The notes: generated by a model from the letters alone, not told the origin. A DNA stretch of 64,000 nucleotides from a bacterium (GCA_905221035.1 CAJNBP010000004.1:1-64000), one strand, 5' to 3'; counted from the stretch's first letter, positions 29,857-40,836 are shown. Made by a program: numbers and translations.

Positions 29857-30237
29857 ATGGCTTCAAAAATGCTACACACTTGCTTGCGAGTAGAAAATCT
29901 TGAAAAATCAATCGCATTTTATCAAGATGCTTTTGGATTTAAAGAATTGCGTCGCAGAGATTTTCCAGATCATGCCTTCACGATTGTTTATCTAGGTCTT
30001 GAGGGTGACGACTATGAGTTGGAGTTGACTTATAACTACGATCACGGTCCTTATGTGGTTGGAGATGGATTTGCCCACATCGCCCTCAGTACACCTGATC
30101 TTGAAGCTCTTCATCAAGAGCACAGTGCAAAAGGCTATGAAGTGACTCAGCCAAATGGTCTACCAGGAACTGCACCTAACTATTACTTTGTCAAAGACCC
30201 TGATGGCTACAAGGTTGAAGTCATTCGTGAAAAATAA
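29857..30237 (+). CDS. gloA: Lactoylglutathione lyase (glyoxalase I)
   Basis: Glyoxalase I converts the hemithioacetal of methylglyoxal into a lactoyl-thiol and so detoxifies methylglyoxal. The 126-residue product carries all four metal ligands, H7, E56, H74 and E121, in two beta-alpha-beta-beta-beta units. Start chosen at the ATG with AAAGGAG upstream (29857); the frame extends to 29836, inside the preceding terminator. Monocistronic. Confidence 0.93.
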   Translation: MASKMLHTCLRVENLEKSIAFYQDAFGFKELRRRDFPDHAFTIVYLGLEGDDYELELTYNYDHGPYVVGDGFAHIALSTPDLEALHQEHSAKGYEVTQPNGLPGTAPNYYFVKDPDGYKVEVIREK

Positions 30238-30245
30238 TCTCGTGA

Positions 30246-30283
30246 AGTCAAGTAGAATGTTCGTTTTCTACTTGACTTTTTTT
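30246..30283 (+). terminator. gloA terminator
   Basis: AGTCAAGTAGAA (30247-30258) pairs with TTCTACTTGACT, followed by seven T. The -35 of the pyrK promoter (TTGACT, 30272-30277) lies within its right arm. Confidence 0.85.
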
Positions 30284-30300
30284 AGCTGAAAGAGTATACT
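30272..30300 (+). promoter_or_regulatory. Promoter of pyrK-pyrDb
   Basis: TTGACT (30272-30277), 17 bases, TATACT (30295-30300). The start is near 30307. Confidence 0.75.
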
Positions 30301-30306
30301 AATAAA

Positions 30307-30485
30307 AATTTAACCTTTAAGGGGAGTCCAGAGAGACTCACAAGGTGTCAGATAAAAGAATAGTACAATTTTCTAGAGGAGACTTTTTGAGTGTGCTCTC
30401 TTGTTTTGTACGATTTTAACTGAGGCCTTGCAATCGCAAGGTCTTTTCTTTATCTGGTCCCCTTAAAATTTAAGGAGGAAAAGTC
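30307..30485 (+). promoter_or_regulatory. PyrR-responsive attenuator leader
   Basis: The leader contains AGTCCAGAGAGACTCACAAG (30325-30344), the conserved PyrR-binding hairpin, followed by an antiterminator region and a terminator (30423-30450). PyrR bound to UMP is expected to favour termination, lowering pyrimidine synthesis when uridylate is high. Confidence 0.88.
30423..30450 (+). terminator. Attenuator terminator of the pyr leader
   Basis: CCTTGC (30426-30431) and GCAAGG (30436-30441) with extra outer pairs and a T-rich tail. Confidence 0.8.
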
Positions 30486-32235
<1,750 letters not shown>

Positions 32236-32240
32236 ACTGC

Positions 32241-32266
32241 AATCAACCTGTTCTTGATTTTTTATT
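32241..32266 (+). terminator. Probable terminator after pyrDb
   Basis: AATCAA and TTGATT with a T6 tail; the stem is short and AT-rich. Confidence 0.45.
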
Positions 32267-32294
32267 AGTTTGTAATGTTGATTATAGAGAATTT

Positions 32295-32303
32295 TGATAT
32301 AAT
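32295..32303 (+). promoter_or_regulatory. Extended -10 promoter of lytB
   Basis: TGATATAAT, 30 bases before the lytB start. Confidence 0.6.
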
Positions 32304-32333
32304 GAAATGAGTAAGAACAGAGGAAGTAAATTA

Positions 32334-34040
32334 ATGAAGAAATTGAGATTTATTTTTTTAGCCCTGCTATTTTTCTTAGCCAGACCAGAGAGTGCAATGG
32401 CTAGTGATGGTACTTGGCAAGGAAAACAATACCTGAAAGCAGACGGCAGTCAAGCAGCGAATGAGTGGGTTTTTGATGTTCACTATCAATCTTGGTTTTA
32501 TATAAAATCAGATGCTAACTATGCTGAAAATGAATGGCTAAAGCAAGGTGACGACTACTTTTACCTCAAATCTGGTGGCTATATGGCCAAGTCAGAATGG
32601 GTAGAAGACAAGGGAGTTTTCTATTATCTTGACCAAAATGGAAAGATGAAAAGAAATGCTTGGGTAGGAACTTCCTATGTTGGTGCAACAGGTGCTAAAG
32701 TAATAGAAGATTGGGTCTATGATTCTCAATACGACGCTTGGTTTTATATCAAAGCAGATGGACAGCACGCAGAGAAAGAATGGCTCCAAATCAAAGGGAA
32801 GGACTATTATTTCAAATCCGGTGGTTATCTACTGACAAGTCAGTGGATTGACCAGGCTTATGTGAATGCTAGTGGTGCCAAAGTACAGCAAGGTTGGCTT
32901 TTTGATAAACAATACCAATCTTGGTTTTACATTAAAGAAAATGGAAATCATGCTGATAAAGAATGGATTTTTGATAATGGTCACTATTATTATCTAAAAT
33001 CCGGTGGTTATATGGCAGCCAATGAATGGATTTGGGATAAAGAGTCATGGTTTTACCTCAAATCTGATGGTAAAATGGCTGAAAAAGAGTGGGTATATGA
33101 TTCTCATAGTCAAGCCTGGTACTACTTCAAATCCGGCGGTTACATGGCAAAAAACGAGACTATTGATGGTCATCAGCTTGGAAACGATGGAAAGTGGCAT
33201 AAGGAGTCCAAGACTAGCTCTGATTATTATCAGGTCCTTCCAGTGACTGCAAATGTTTATGATGCAGATGGTGAAAAGCTCTCCTATATATCGCAAGGTA
33301 GTGTCGTATGGCTAGATAAGGATAGAAAAAGTGATGACAAGCGCCTGGCTATTACTATTTCTGGTTTGTCAGGCTATATGAAAACAGAAGATTTACAAGC
33401 ACTAGATGCTAGTAAGGATTTTATCCCTTATTATGAAAGTGATGGCCACCGTTTTTATCACTATGTGGCTCAGAATGCTAGTATCCCAGTAGCTCCTCAT
33501 CTTTCTGATATGGAAGTAGGCAAGAAATATTATTCGGCAGATGGATTGCATTTTGAAGGTTTTAAGCTTGAAAATCCCTTCCTTTTCAAAGATTTAACAG
33601 AGACTACAAACTACAGTGCTGAAGAATTGGATAAGATATTTAGTCTGCTAAATATTAATAATAGCCTCTTGGAGAACAAGGGAGCTACCTTTAAGGAAGC
33701 CGAAGAACATTTCCATATCAATGCCCTCTATCTCCTTGCCCATAGTGCTTTAGAAAGTGATTGGGGACGAAGTAAGATTGCCAAAGATAAGAATAATTTC
33801 TTTGGAATTACAGCCTATGATAGGACCCCTTACCTTTCTGCCAAGACATTTGACGATGTGGATAAGGGAATTTTAGGTGCAACCAAGTGGATTAAGGAAA
33901 ATTATATCGATAGGGGCAGAATCTTCCTTGGAAATAAGGCATCTGGTATGAATGTGGAATATGCCTCAGACCCTTATTGGGGCGAAAAAATTGCTAGTGT
34001 GATGATGAAAATCAATGAGAAACTAGGTGGCAAAGATTAG
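32334..34040 (+). CDS. lytB: Choline-binding endo-beta-N-acetylglucosaminidase LytB
   Basis: LytB separates daughter cells by cutting septal peptidoglycan. The 568-residue product has a signal peptide (cleavage near SAMA-S, residue 24) and N-terminal choline-binding repeats (about 25-285, alternating EWxxD...WFYIK and YYYLKSGGYM units). An SH3-like linker follows, then a C-terminal glucosaminidase domain with catalytic E474 in HSALESDWGRS. The reference pneumococcal protein is 658 residues by my recollection; the 90-residue difference fits the loss of two ~45-residue repeat pairs while the catalytic part is full length. GAGGAAG precedes the ATG at 32334; an in-frame ATG at 32307 is less likely. 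Confidence 0.95.
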   Translation: MKKLRFIFLALLFFLARPESAMASDGTWQGKQYLKADGSQAANEWVFDVHYQSWFYIKSDANYAENEWLKQGDDYFYLKSGGYMAKSEWVEDKGVFYYLDQNGKMKRNAWVGTSYVGATGAKVIEDWVYDSQYDAWFYIKADGQHAEKEWLQIKGKDYYFKSGGYLLTSQWIDQAYVNASGAKVQQGWLFDKQYQSWFYIKENGNHADKEWIFDNGHYYYLKSGGYMAANEWIWDKESWFYLKSDGKMAEKEWVYDSHSQAWYYFKSGGYMAKNETIDGHQLGNDGKWHKESKTSSDYYQVLPVTANVYDADGEKLSYISQGSVVWLDKDRKSDDKRLAITISGLSGYMKTEDLQALDASKDFIPYYESDGHRFYHYVAQNASIPVAPHLSDMEVGKKYYSADGLHFEGFKLENPFLFKDLTETTNYSAEELDKIFSLLNINNSLLENKGATFKEAEEHFHINALYLLAHSALESDWGRSKIAKDKNNFFGITAYDRTPYLSAKTFDDVDKGILGATKWIKENYIDRGRIFLGNKASGMNVEYASDPYWGEKIASVMMKINEKLGGKD

Positions 34041-34056
34041 TCCTATAATTGGATAT

Positions 34057-34073
34057 GATTTTCGAAGAGTATA
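34057..34073 (-). repeat. BOX remnant (boxA tip)
   Basis: The minus strand reads TATACTCTTCGAAAATC, the 5' tip of boxA, with no further BOX sequence. It is probably a relic of a BOX element downstream of lytB. Confidence 0.5.
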
Positions 34074-34077
34074 AGCT

Positions 34078-34112
34078 AAAAATCCTGATTTCAAGTCGAA
34101 TCAGGATTTTTT
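34078..34112. terminator. Bidirectional terminator between lytB and pavA
   Basis: AAAAATCCTGATT (34078-34090) pairs with AATCAGGATTTTT around an 8-base loop. It ends both converging genes and overlaps the pavA stop codon. Confidence 0.88.
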
Positions 34113-35756
34113 CATAGATGCGATTTTTTCGGGGTCTGGTGTGACACGGAGGGTTTTTTGTCCTGTGTAAGTGACAAAGCCGGGTTTTCCACCAGTTGGT
34201 TTGTTGAGTTTCTTGACTTCAATCATATCCACCTGAACCAGATTTGACAGGCGACCTTGAGAGAAGTAGGCGGCCAGCTCTGCTGCGTCTGTCTTGACTT
34301 CATCAGATGGGTCAAGATTGCCTGAGATGACAACGTGGCTTCCAGGAATGTCCTTGGCATGGAACCAAAGTTCTTCCTTACGAGCCATTTTAAAGGTAAG
34401 CTCCTCATTTTGCAGGTTATTGCGTCCGACATAGATGATTGTCTTGCCATCGCTGGCCAGATACTGTTCTGGTTTCTTGCGTTTCTGGATTTTCTCACGC
34501 TGTCTTCTGCGGATAAAGCCGGTTTGGATCAATTCTTCACGAATTTCAGCGATTTCTTCTAGTCCAGCTTGGTTGAGGACGGTCTCCACACTTTCCAGAT
34601 AGAGAATGGTTGCCTTGGTTTCTTCAATCAGCTCAGTCAAGTATTTGACAGCTTCTTTGAGTTTCTGGTAACGTTTAAAATAGCGTTGGGCATTCTGGCT
34701 GGGAGTCAAGGCCTTATCAAGCGCAATGGTGATAGGTTGGTTAGTATAGTAGTTGTCTAGGATAACCTGGTCTTGGTCGTTAGGCACTTGGTGGAGGAAG
34801 GTTGTCAGCAATTCTCCTTTTTGGCGAAACTCCTCCGCATTGTCTGTCGCTAGTAACTCTTTTTCTTGTTTTTTCAGCTTATGGCGATTTTTTTGAAGTT
34901 CATTTTCAACACGGCGAATGAGTTCACTGGCTTGCTGTTTGACGCGGTCGCGTTCTGCCTTGTCCTTATAGTAGGTATCCAGCAAATCAGAAAGACTGGT
35001 AAAAGGCTCTCCCACCTGATTTGTAAAAGGAACTGGACTGAAGGAAGTCTCTGTCAAGCAAGGCTTGGTTTCTTGACTGAAAAAGTTACGGAAAGTAGAC
35101 AGTTTATCACTAACCAGAATGTTTTCCAATTCATTTGCCGTATCGCGTCCCAGACCTTGAAAGAGGTTTTGAAGATTTTTAGCTGTCGTTTCCTGTGTTT
35201 GCAGGATTTCAAAGAGTTTCTCGTCCTTGACCGTGAAAGGATTGAGCGCTTCCGTGCTTGGCGGAGCGATATAGGTTGATCCAGGAAGTAAAGTGCGGTA
35301 GCTATTTTGTGAAAAGCCGACGTGTTTGATAACTTCGAGGATTTTATGACTGCTTTTATCGACCAGTAGAATGTTACTGTGTTTACCCATAATTTCGATA
35401 ATCAAGGTAGCCTGGATATGGTCTCCAATTTCGTTTTTATTGGAAACCGTGATTTCCACAATACGGTCATTTTCCACTTGCTCAATCGACTCAATCAGGG
35501 CCCCCTGCAAATACTTTCTCAAAACCATGATAAAGGTGGAAGGTTGGGCTGGATTTTCAAAAGTCGTTTGGGTCAGTTGAATGCGTCCAAAAACAGGATG
35601 GGCAGAAAGGAGCAGGCGATGGCTTTGGCGATTGCTGCGGATTTGCAAGACCAACTCTTGTTCAAAAGGCTGATTGATTTTCTGAATGCGACCGTTCACT
35701 AACTCTCTTTGCAATTCCTCAACCATGTGGTGTAAAAAAAATCCGTCAAATGACAT
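34101..35756 (-). CDS. pavA: PavA: fibronectin-binding / RqcH-type NFACT protein
   Basis: PavA was described as a pneumococcal surface adhesin for fibronectin. By domain content it is the RqcH/NEMF-type ribosome quality-control factor that adds alanine tails to stalled nascent chains. The 551-residue product has an NFACT-N domain (about 1-180), a long charged coiled coil (about 270-420, KQEKELLATDNAEEFRQKGE) and an NFACT-R domain (about 445-545, with ARKEELWFHAKDIPGSHV). There is no signal peptide. Start at 35756 with AAGGAGAG upstream; an ATG 27 bases earlier lacks a ribosome site. Confidence 0.95.
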   Translation of the reverse strand: MSFDGFFLHHMVEELQRELVNGRIQKINQPFEQELVLQIRSNRQSHRLLLSAHPVFGRIQLTQTTFENPAQPSTFIMVLRKYLQGALIESIEQVENDRIVEITVSNKNEIGDHIQATLIIEIMGKHSNILLVDKSSHKILEVIKHVGFSQNSYRTLLPGSTYIAPPSTEALNPFTVKDEKLFEILQTQETTAKNLQNLFQGLGRDTANELENILVSDKLSTFRNFFSQETKPCLTETSFSPVPFTNQVGEPFTSLSDLLDTYYKDKAERDRVKQQASELIRRVENELQKNRHKLKKQEKELLATDNAEEFRQKGELLTTFLHQVPNDQDQVILDNYYTNQPITIALDKALTPSQNAQRYFKRYQKLKEAVKYLTELIEETKATILYLESVETVLNQAGLEEIAEIREELIQTGFIRRRQREKIQKRKKPEQYLASDGKTIIYVGRNNLQNEELTFKMARKEELWFHAKDIPGSHVVISGNLDPSDEVKTDAAELAAYFSQGRLSNLVQVDMIEVKKLNKPTGGKPGFVTYTGQKTLRVTPDPEKIASMKKS

Positions 35757-35786
35757 CGTTCTCTCCTTGTGATTGTATTCCATAGT

Positions 35787-35795
35787 ATTATATCA
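35787..35795 (-). promoter_or_regulatory. Extended -10 promoter of pavA
   Basis: Minus strand TGATATAAT, about 30 bases before the pavA start. Confidence 0.6.
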
Positions 35796-35822
35796 AAAAG
35801 GTAGAATAAAATCATGGAAATG

Positions 35823-35831
35823 TGGTATAAT
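35823..35831 (+). promoter_or_regulatory. Extended -10 promoter of the ybeY operon
   Basis: TGGTATAAT, 29 bases before ybeY. It is arranged divergently from the pavA promoter, the two -10 elements being about 30 bases apart. Confidence 0.65.
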
Positions 35832-35860
35832 AAAGCCAAGTAAAGAGAAATGAGAAGCAC

Positions 35861-36358
35861 ATGTATATTGAAATGGTAGATGAAACTGGTCAAGTTTCAA
35901 AAGAAATGTTGCAACAAACCCAAGAAATTTTGGAATTTGCAGCCCAAAAAATAGGAAAAGAAGACAAGGAGATGGCAGTCACTTTTGTGACCAATGAGCG
36001 TAGTCATGAACTGAATTTGGAGTACCGTGACACCGACCGTCCGACAGATGTCATCAGTCTTGAGTATAAGCCAGAGTTGGAAATTGCCTTTGACGAAGAA
36101 GATTTACTTGAAAATCCGGAATTGGCAGAGATGATGTCTGAGTTTGATACCTATATTGGAGAACTGTTCATCTCTATCGATAAGGCCCATGAGCAGGCTG
36201 AGGAATATGGTCACAGCTTTGAGCGTGAGATGGGCTTCTTGGCAGTACACGGCTTTTTACATATCAACGGCTATGATCACTACACTCCGGAAGAAGAATC
36301 GGAGATGTTCGGTTTACAAGAAGAAATTTTGACAGCCTATGGACTCACAAGACAATAA
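35861..36358 (+). CDS. ybeY: Endoribonuclease YbeY
   Basis: YbeY is a metal-dependent RNase for 16S rRNA 3'-end maturation and ribosome quality control. The 165-residue product has the zinc motif H130-GFL-H134-INGYD-H140. It overlaps dgkA by 20 bases and starts the ybeY-dgkA-era block. Confidence 0.95.
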   Translation: MYIEMVDETGQVSKEMLQQTQEILEFAAQKIGKEDKEMAVTFVTNERSHELNLEYRDTDRPTDVISLEYKPELEIAFDEEDLLENPELAEMMSEFDTYIGELFISIDKAHEQAEEYGHSFEREMGFLAVHGFLHINGYDHYTPEEESEMFGLQEEILTAYGLTRQ

Positions 36359-36734
36359 ACGAAAATGGAAAAATCGTGACCTGATATCCAGTTTAGAATT
36401 TGCCCTCACAGGGATTTTTACTGCTATCAAGGAAGAACGCAATATGCGAAAACATGCAGTGACGGCTCTCGTGGTCATCCTTGCAGGTTTTATTTTTCAG
36501 GTGTCACGAATCGAATGGCTCTTTCTCCTATTGAGCATTTTCTTGGTAGTAGCCTTTGAAATTATCAACTCTGCTATTGAAAATGTGGTGGATTTGGCCA
36601 GTCACTATCACTTTTCCATGCTGGCTAAAAATGCCAAGGATATGGCGGCTGGCGCGGTATTAGTGGTCTCTCTTTTCGCAGCCTTAACAGGTGCATTGAT
36701 TTTTCTCCCACGAATCTGGGATTTAATATTTTAA
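36339..36734 (+). CDS. dgkA: Undecaprenol kinase / diacylglycerol kinase family
   Basis: The 131-residue membrane protein has three transmembrane helices and the family catalytic motif [13 protein letters not shown] (about 68-80). In Gram-positives this family phosphorylates undecaprenol for cell-wall carrier recycling. It is translated from within ybeY. Confidence 0.93.
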   Translation: MDSQDNKRKWKNRDLISSLEFALTGIFTAIKEERNMRKHAVTALVVILAGFIFQVSRIEWLFLLLSIFLVVAFEIINSAIENVVDLASHYHFSMLAKNAKDMAAGAVLVVSLFAALTGALIFLPRIWDLIF

Positions 36735-36750
36735 ACAGTAAGAGGAAATT

Positions 36751-37650
36751 ATGACTTTTAAATCAGGTTTTGTAGCCATTTTAGGACGTCCCAATGTTGG
36801 GAAGTCAACTTTTTTAAATCACGTTATGGGGCAAAAGATTGCCATCATGAGTGACAAGGCGCAGACAACGCGCAACAAAATCATGGGAATTTACACGACC
36901 GATAAGGAGCAGATTGTCTTTATCGACACACCAGGGATTCACAAGCCTAAAACGGCCCTTGGAGATTTCATGGTAGAATCTGCCTATAGCACTCTTCGTG
37001 AAGTGGACACCGTTCTTTTTATGGTGCCTGCGGATGAGGCGCGTGGTAAGGGGGACGACATGATTATCGAGCGTCTCAAGGCTGCTAAGGTTCCTGTGAT
37101 TCTGGTGGTGAACAAGATTGACAAGGTTCATCCAGACCAGCTTTTGTCTCAGATTGATGATTTCCGAAATCAGATGGACTTCAAGGAAATCGTTCCAATC
37201 TCAGCCCTTCAGGGAAATAACGTGTCTCGTCTAGTGGATATTTTGAGTGAAAATCTGGACGAAGGTTTCCAATATTTCCCGTCTGATCAAATCACAGACC
37301 ATCCAGAACGTTTCTTGGTTTCAGAAATGGTTCGTGAGAAAGTCTTGCACCTAACTCGCGAAGAGATTCCTCACTCAGTTGCTGTTGTAGTTGATTCTAT
37401 GAAGCGAGATGAAGAGACAGACAAGGTCCACATCCGTGCAACCATCATGGTAGAGCGTGATAGTCAGAAAGGGATCATCATCGGAAAAGGTGGCGCTATG
37501 CTTAAGAAAATTGGTAGTATGGCCCGTCGTGATATCGAACTTATGCTAGGGGACAAGGTCTTCCTAGAAACATGGGTCAAGGTTAAGAAAAACTGGCGTG
37601 ATAAAAAACTAGATTTGGCTGACTTTGGCTATAATGAAAAAGAATATTAA
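36751..37650 (+). CDS. era: GTPase Era
   Basis: Era binds the 3' end of 16S rRNA and couples small-subunit maturation to growth. The 299-residue product has G1 GRPNVGKS (12-19), DTPG, NKID and a C-terminal KH domain with [13 protein letters not shown] (about 244-256). AGAGG lies upstream. It functions with neighbouring YbeY in rRNA maturation. Confidence 0.97.
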   Translation: MTFKSGFVAILGRPNVGKSTFLNHVMGQKIAIMSDKAQTTRNKIMGIYTTDKEQIVFIDTPGIHKPKTALGDFMVESAYSTLREVDTVLFMVPADEARGKGDDMIIERLKAAKVPVILVVNKIDKVHPDQLLSQIDDFRNQMDFKEIVPISALQGNNVSRLVDILSENLDEGFQYFPSDQITDHPERFLVSEMVREKVLHLTREEIPHSVAVVVDSMKRDEETDKVHIRATIMVERDSQKGIIIGKGGAMLKKIGSMARRDIELMLGDKVFLETWVKVKKNWRDKKLDLADFGYNEKEY

Positions 37651-37698
37651 GTAGAGGTGGGCTCATGCCTGCTTCTTGTTTTTACAGAAGGAGGACTT

Positions 37699-38523
37699 AT
37701 GCCTGAATTACCTGAGGTTGAAACGGTTCGTCGTGGCTTAGAAAAATTGATTCTAGGTAAGAAAATTTCGAGTATAGAAATTCGCTATCCCAAGATGATT
37801 AAAACGGATTTGGACCAATTTCAAAAGGAAGTGCCTGGTCAAGTTGTTGAGTCAATGGGACGGCGTGGAAAATACTTGCTTTTTTACTTGACAGACAAGG
37901 TCTTGATTTCCCATTTGCGCATGGAGGGTAAGTATTTTTACTATCCAGACCAGGTTCCTGAACGCAAGCATGCCCATGTTTTCTTCCAGTTTGAGGACGG
38001 TGGAACGCTTGTCTATGAGGATGTACGCAAGTTTGGAACCATGGAACTCTTGGCTCCTGATCTTTTGGATGCCTACTTTATTTCTAAAAAACTAGGTCCT
38101 GAGCCAAGCGAAGAAGACTTTGATTTGCAGGTCTTTCAAGCTGCCCTAGCCAAGTCTAAAAAGCCTATCAAATCCCACCTTTTAGACCAGACCTTGGTAG
38201 CTGGTCTTGGCAATATCTATGTGGATGAGGTTCTCTGGCGAGCTCATGTTCATCCAGCTAGACCTTCGCAAACTTTGACAGTAGCAGAAGCGTCAGCCAT
38301 TCATGACCAGACCATTGCTGTTTTGGGACAGGCTGTTGAAAAAGGTGGTTCCACCATTCGGACCTATACCAATGCTTTTGGGGAAGACGGAACCATGCAG
38401 GATTTTCATCAGGTCTATGACAAGGCTGGTCAAGAATGTGCACGTTGTGGAACTGTAATTGAGAAAATCCAACTAGGCGGACGAGGCATCCATTTTTGTC
38501 CTCAGTGCCAAAGGAGGGGCTGA
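37699..38523 (+). CDS. mutM: Formamidopyrimidine-DNA glycosylase
   Basis: MutM excises 8-oxoguanine and formamidopyrimidines and nicks abasic sites. The 274-residue product begins [14 protein letters not shown], where P2 is the catalytic amine after Met removal and E3 the acid. It has a helix-two-turn-helix and a C-terminal zinc finger with C-AR-C and C-PQ-C. Start at 37699 with AGGAGG upstream. Its stop shares one base with the coaE start. Confidence 0.96.
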   Translation: MPELPEVETVRRGLEKLILGKKISSIEIRYPKMIKTDLDQFQKEVPGQVVESMGRRGKYLLFYLTDKVLISHLRMEGKYFYYPDQVPERKHAHVFFQFEDGGTLVYEDVRKFGTMELLAPDLLDAYFISKKLGPEPSEEDFDLQVFQAALAKSKKPIKSHLLDQTLVAGLGNIYVDEVLWRAHVHPARPSQTLTVAEASAIHDQTIAVLGQAVEKGGSTIRTYTNAFGEDGTMQDFHQVYDKAGQECARCGTVIEKIQLGGRGIHFCPQCQRRG

Positions 38524-39128
38524 TGGGAAAAATCATTGGAATCACAGGAGGAATTGCCTCTGGTAAGTCAACTGTTACAAATTTTCTAAGACAGCAAGAT
38601 TTTCAAGTGGTGGATGCCGATGCTCTTGTTCACCAACTACAGAAATCTGGTGGTCGTCTGTTTCAGGCTCTAGTCCAGCATTTCGGGAAAGAAATCATCT
38701 TAGAAAATGGAGAACTCAATCGTCCTCTCCTAGCTAGTCTTATCTTTTCAAATCCTGAAGAACGAGAGTGGTCTAGGATAATTCAAGGGGAGATTATTCG
38801 TGAAGAGTTGGCTACTTTGAGAGGTCAGTTAGCCCAGACAGAAGCTATCTTTTTCATGGATATACCCCTGCTTTTTGAACAAGACTACAGCGCTTGGTTT
38901 GATGAGACGTGGTTGGTCTATGTGGACCGAAATATCCAAGTAGAACGATTAATGAGAAGAGACCAGTTGTCCAAAGTTGAGGCTGAATCTCGTCTGGCTG
39001 CCCAGTGGCCTTTAGAGAAAAAGAAAGATTTGGCCAACCATGTTCTAGACAACAATAGAAATCTGGACCAGCTTCTTAATCAAGTGCGTATCCTTCTTGA
39101 GGGAGGTAGGCAAGATGACAGAGATTAA
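38523..39128 (+). CDS. coaE: Dephospho-CoA kinase
   Basis: CoaE adds the 3'-phosphate in the last step of coenzyme A synthesis. The 201-residue product has P-loop GGIASGKST (9-17) and the lid region RLMRRDQLSKVEAESR. The start overlaps the mutM stop (TGATG), with AGGAGGGG upstream. It overlaps pmrA by 14 bases. Confidence 0.95.
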   Translation: MGKIIGITGGIASGKSTVTNFLRQQDFQVVDADALVHQLQKSGGRLFQALVQHFGKEIILENGELNRPLLASLIFSNPEEREWSRIIQGEIIREELATLRGQLAQTEAIFFMDIPLLFEQDYSAWFDETWLVYVDRNIQVERLMRRDQLSKVEAESRLAAQWPLEKKKDLANHVLDNNRNLDQLLNQVRILLEGGRQDDRD

Positions 39129-40314
39129 CTGGAACGATAATCTGCGCATTGCCTGGTTTGGTAATTTTCTGACAGGAGCCAGTATTTCCTTGGTTGTGCC
39201 TTTTATGCCCATCTTTGTGGAAAATCTAGGTGTAGGGAGCGAGCAAGTCGCTTTTTATGCAGGTTTAGCAATTTCTGTCTCTGCTATTTCCGCGGCGCTC
39301 TTTTCTCCTATCTGGGGCATCCTTGCTGACAAATATGGTCGAAAACCTATGATGATTCGGGCTGGCATGGCCATGACTATCACTATGGGAGGCTTGGCCT
39401 TTGTGCCAAATATCTATTGGTTAATTTTTCTTCGTTTACTAAACGGTGTATTTGCGGGTTTTGTTCCCAATGCAACGGCCTTGATAGCCAGTCAGGTTCC
39501 CAAGGAGAAATCAGGCTCTGCCTTAGGTACTTTGTCTACAGGCGTAGTTGCAGGTACTCTAACGGGTCCCTTTATTGGGGGATTTATTGCAGAATTATTT
39601 GGTATTCGTACAGTTTTTTTACTGGTTGGTAGTTTTCTATTCTTAGCTGCTGTTTTGACTATTTGCTTTATCAAGGAAAATTTTCAACCAGTAGCAAAAG
39701 AAAAGGCCATCCCAACAAAGGAATTGTTTACATCAGTTAAATATCCCTATCTTTTGGTCAACCTCTTTCTGACCAGTTTTGTCATCCAATTTTCAGCCCA
39801 ATCAATCGGCCCTATCTTAGCTCTGTATGTACGCGACTTAGGCCAGACAGAGAATCTTCTTTTTGTCTCTGGTTTGATTGTGTCCAGTATGGGCTTTTCC
39901 AGTATGATGAGTGCAGGAGTCATGGGAAAGCTAGGTGACAAGGTGGGCAACCATCGTCTCTTGGTTGTAGCTCAGTTTTATTCAGTTATCATCTATCTCC
40001 TCTGTGCCAATGCCTCTAGTCCGCTTCAACTAGGACTCTATCGATTCCTCTTTGGCTTGGGAACCGGTGCGCTGATACCTGGGGTCAATGCCCTTCTCAG
40101 CAAGATGACGCCCAAAGCTGGTATTTCGAGGGTCTTTGCCTTTAATCAGGTATTCTTTTATCTGGGAGGTGTCGTTGGTCCCATGGCAGGTTCTGCAGTA
40201 GCAGGTCAATTTGGCTACCATGCTGTCTTTTATGCGACAAGCCTTTGTGTTGCCTTTAGTTGTCTCTTTAACCTGCTTCAATTTCGAACATTATTAAAAG
40301 TAAAGGAAATCTAG
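39115..40314 (+). CDS. pmrA: Multidrug efflux MFS transporter PmrA
   Basis: A 399-residue, 12-helix major facilitator transporter. In pneumococcus PmrA exports fluoroquinolones and dyes by proton antiport. The MFS motif A region ([14 protein letters not shown], about 66-79) and the drug-antiporter motif C region ([16 protein letters not shown], about 142-157) are visible. GGGAGG precedes the start. Its stop shares a base with the GTG of rpmG. Confidence 0.93.
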
Positions 40315-40463
40315 TGCGAGTAAAAATTAATCTCAAATGCTCCTCTTGTGGCAGTATCAATTACCTAACCAGTAAAAATTCCAAAACCCATCCAGACAAG
40401 ATTGAGGTTTTAAAGTATTGTCCCAAGGAAAGAAAAGTAACCCTACATCTTGAATCTAAGTAG
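40314..40463 (+). CDS. rpmG: 50S ribosomal protein L33, incomplete zinc-ribbon type
   Basis: A 49-residue L33 starting with GTG ([20 protein letters not shown]) and ending VTLHLESK. The zinc-ribbon cysteines are C9, C12 and C36; the fourth position is Lys (YCPK), so metal binding may be weakened, intermediate between zinc and zinc-free L33 forms. AAAGGA gives the ribosome site; the GTG overlaps the pmrA stop by one base. rpmG-secG is a conserved streptococcal pair. Confidence 0.92.
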
Positions 40464-40469
40464 ATTTTA

Positions 40470-40478
40470 TGGTAAAAT
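40470..40478 (+). promoter_or_regulatory. Possible extra promoter before secG
   Basis: TGGTAAAAT, an extended -10 between rpmG and secG. Confidence 0.4.
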
Positions 40479-40502
40479 AATAAGGATTTTAAGGAGTTTG
40501 AT

Positions 40503-40736
40503 ATGTATAACCTATTATTAACCATTTTATTAGTATTATCTGTTGTGATTGTGATTGCGATTTTCATGCAACCAACTAAAAACCAATCCAGCAATGTATT
40601 TGATGCCAGCTCAGGTGATTTGTTTGAACGCAGTAAAGCACGCGGTTTTGAAGCTGTAATGCAGCGTTTGACAGGGATTTTAGTCTTTTTCTGGCTAGCC
40701 ATTGCCTTAGCATTGACGGTATTATCAAGTAGATAA
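40503..40736 (+). CDS. secG: Preprotein translocase subunit SecG
   Basis: SecG aids SecYEG-dependent export. The 77-residue product has two transmembrane helices (about 3-22 and 56-75) and the conserved cytoplasmic loop with DASSGDLFERSKARGFE. AAGGAG lies eight bases upstream. Confidence 0.93.
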   Translation: MYNLLLTILLVLSVVIVIAIFMQPTKNQSSNVFDASSGDLFERSKARGFEAVMQRLTGILVFFWLAIALALTVLSSR

Positions 40737-40744
40737 GAAAATAA

Positions 40745-40782
40745 TGGGCAGGACTGGGTCTTTGCCTCTTTTTATTTTTAAA
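40745..40782 (+). terminator. Probable terminator after secG
   Basis: GGCAGGAC and GTCTTTGCC form a bulged stem around TGG, followed by a T-rich run. Confidence 0.5.
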
Positions 40783-40836
40783 AGATATTTGAGAAGGTTT
40801 TACAGTAAAAGAAAATTAAAAATCTAGAAAGAAAAT

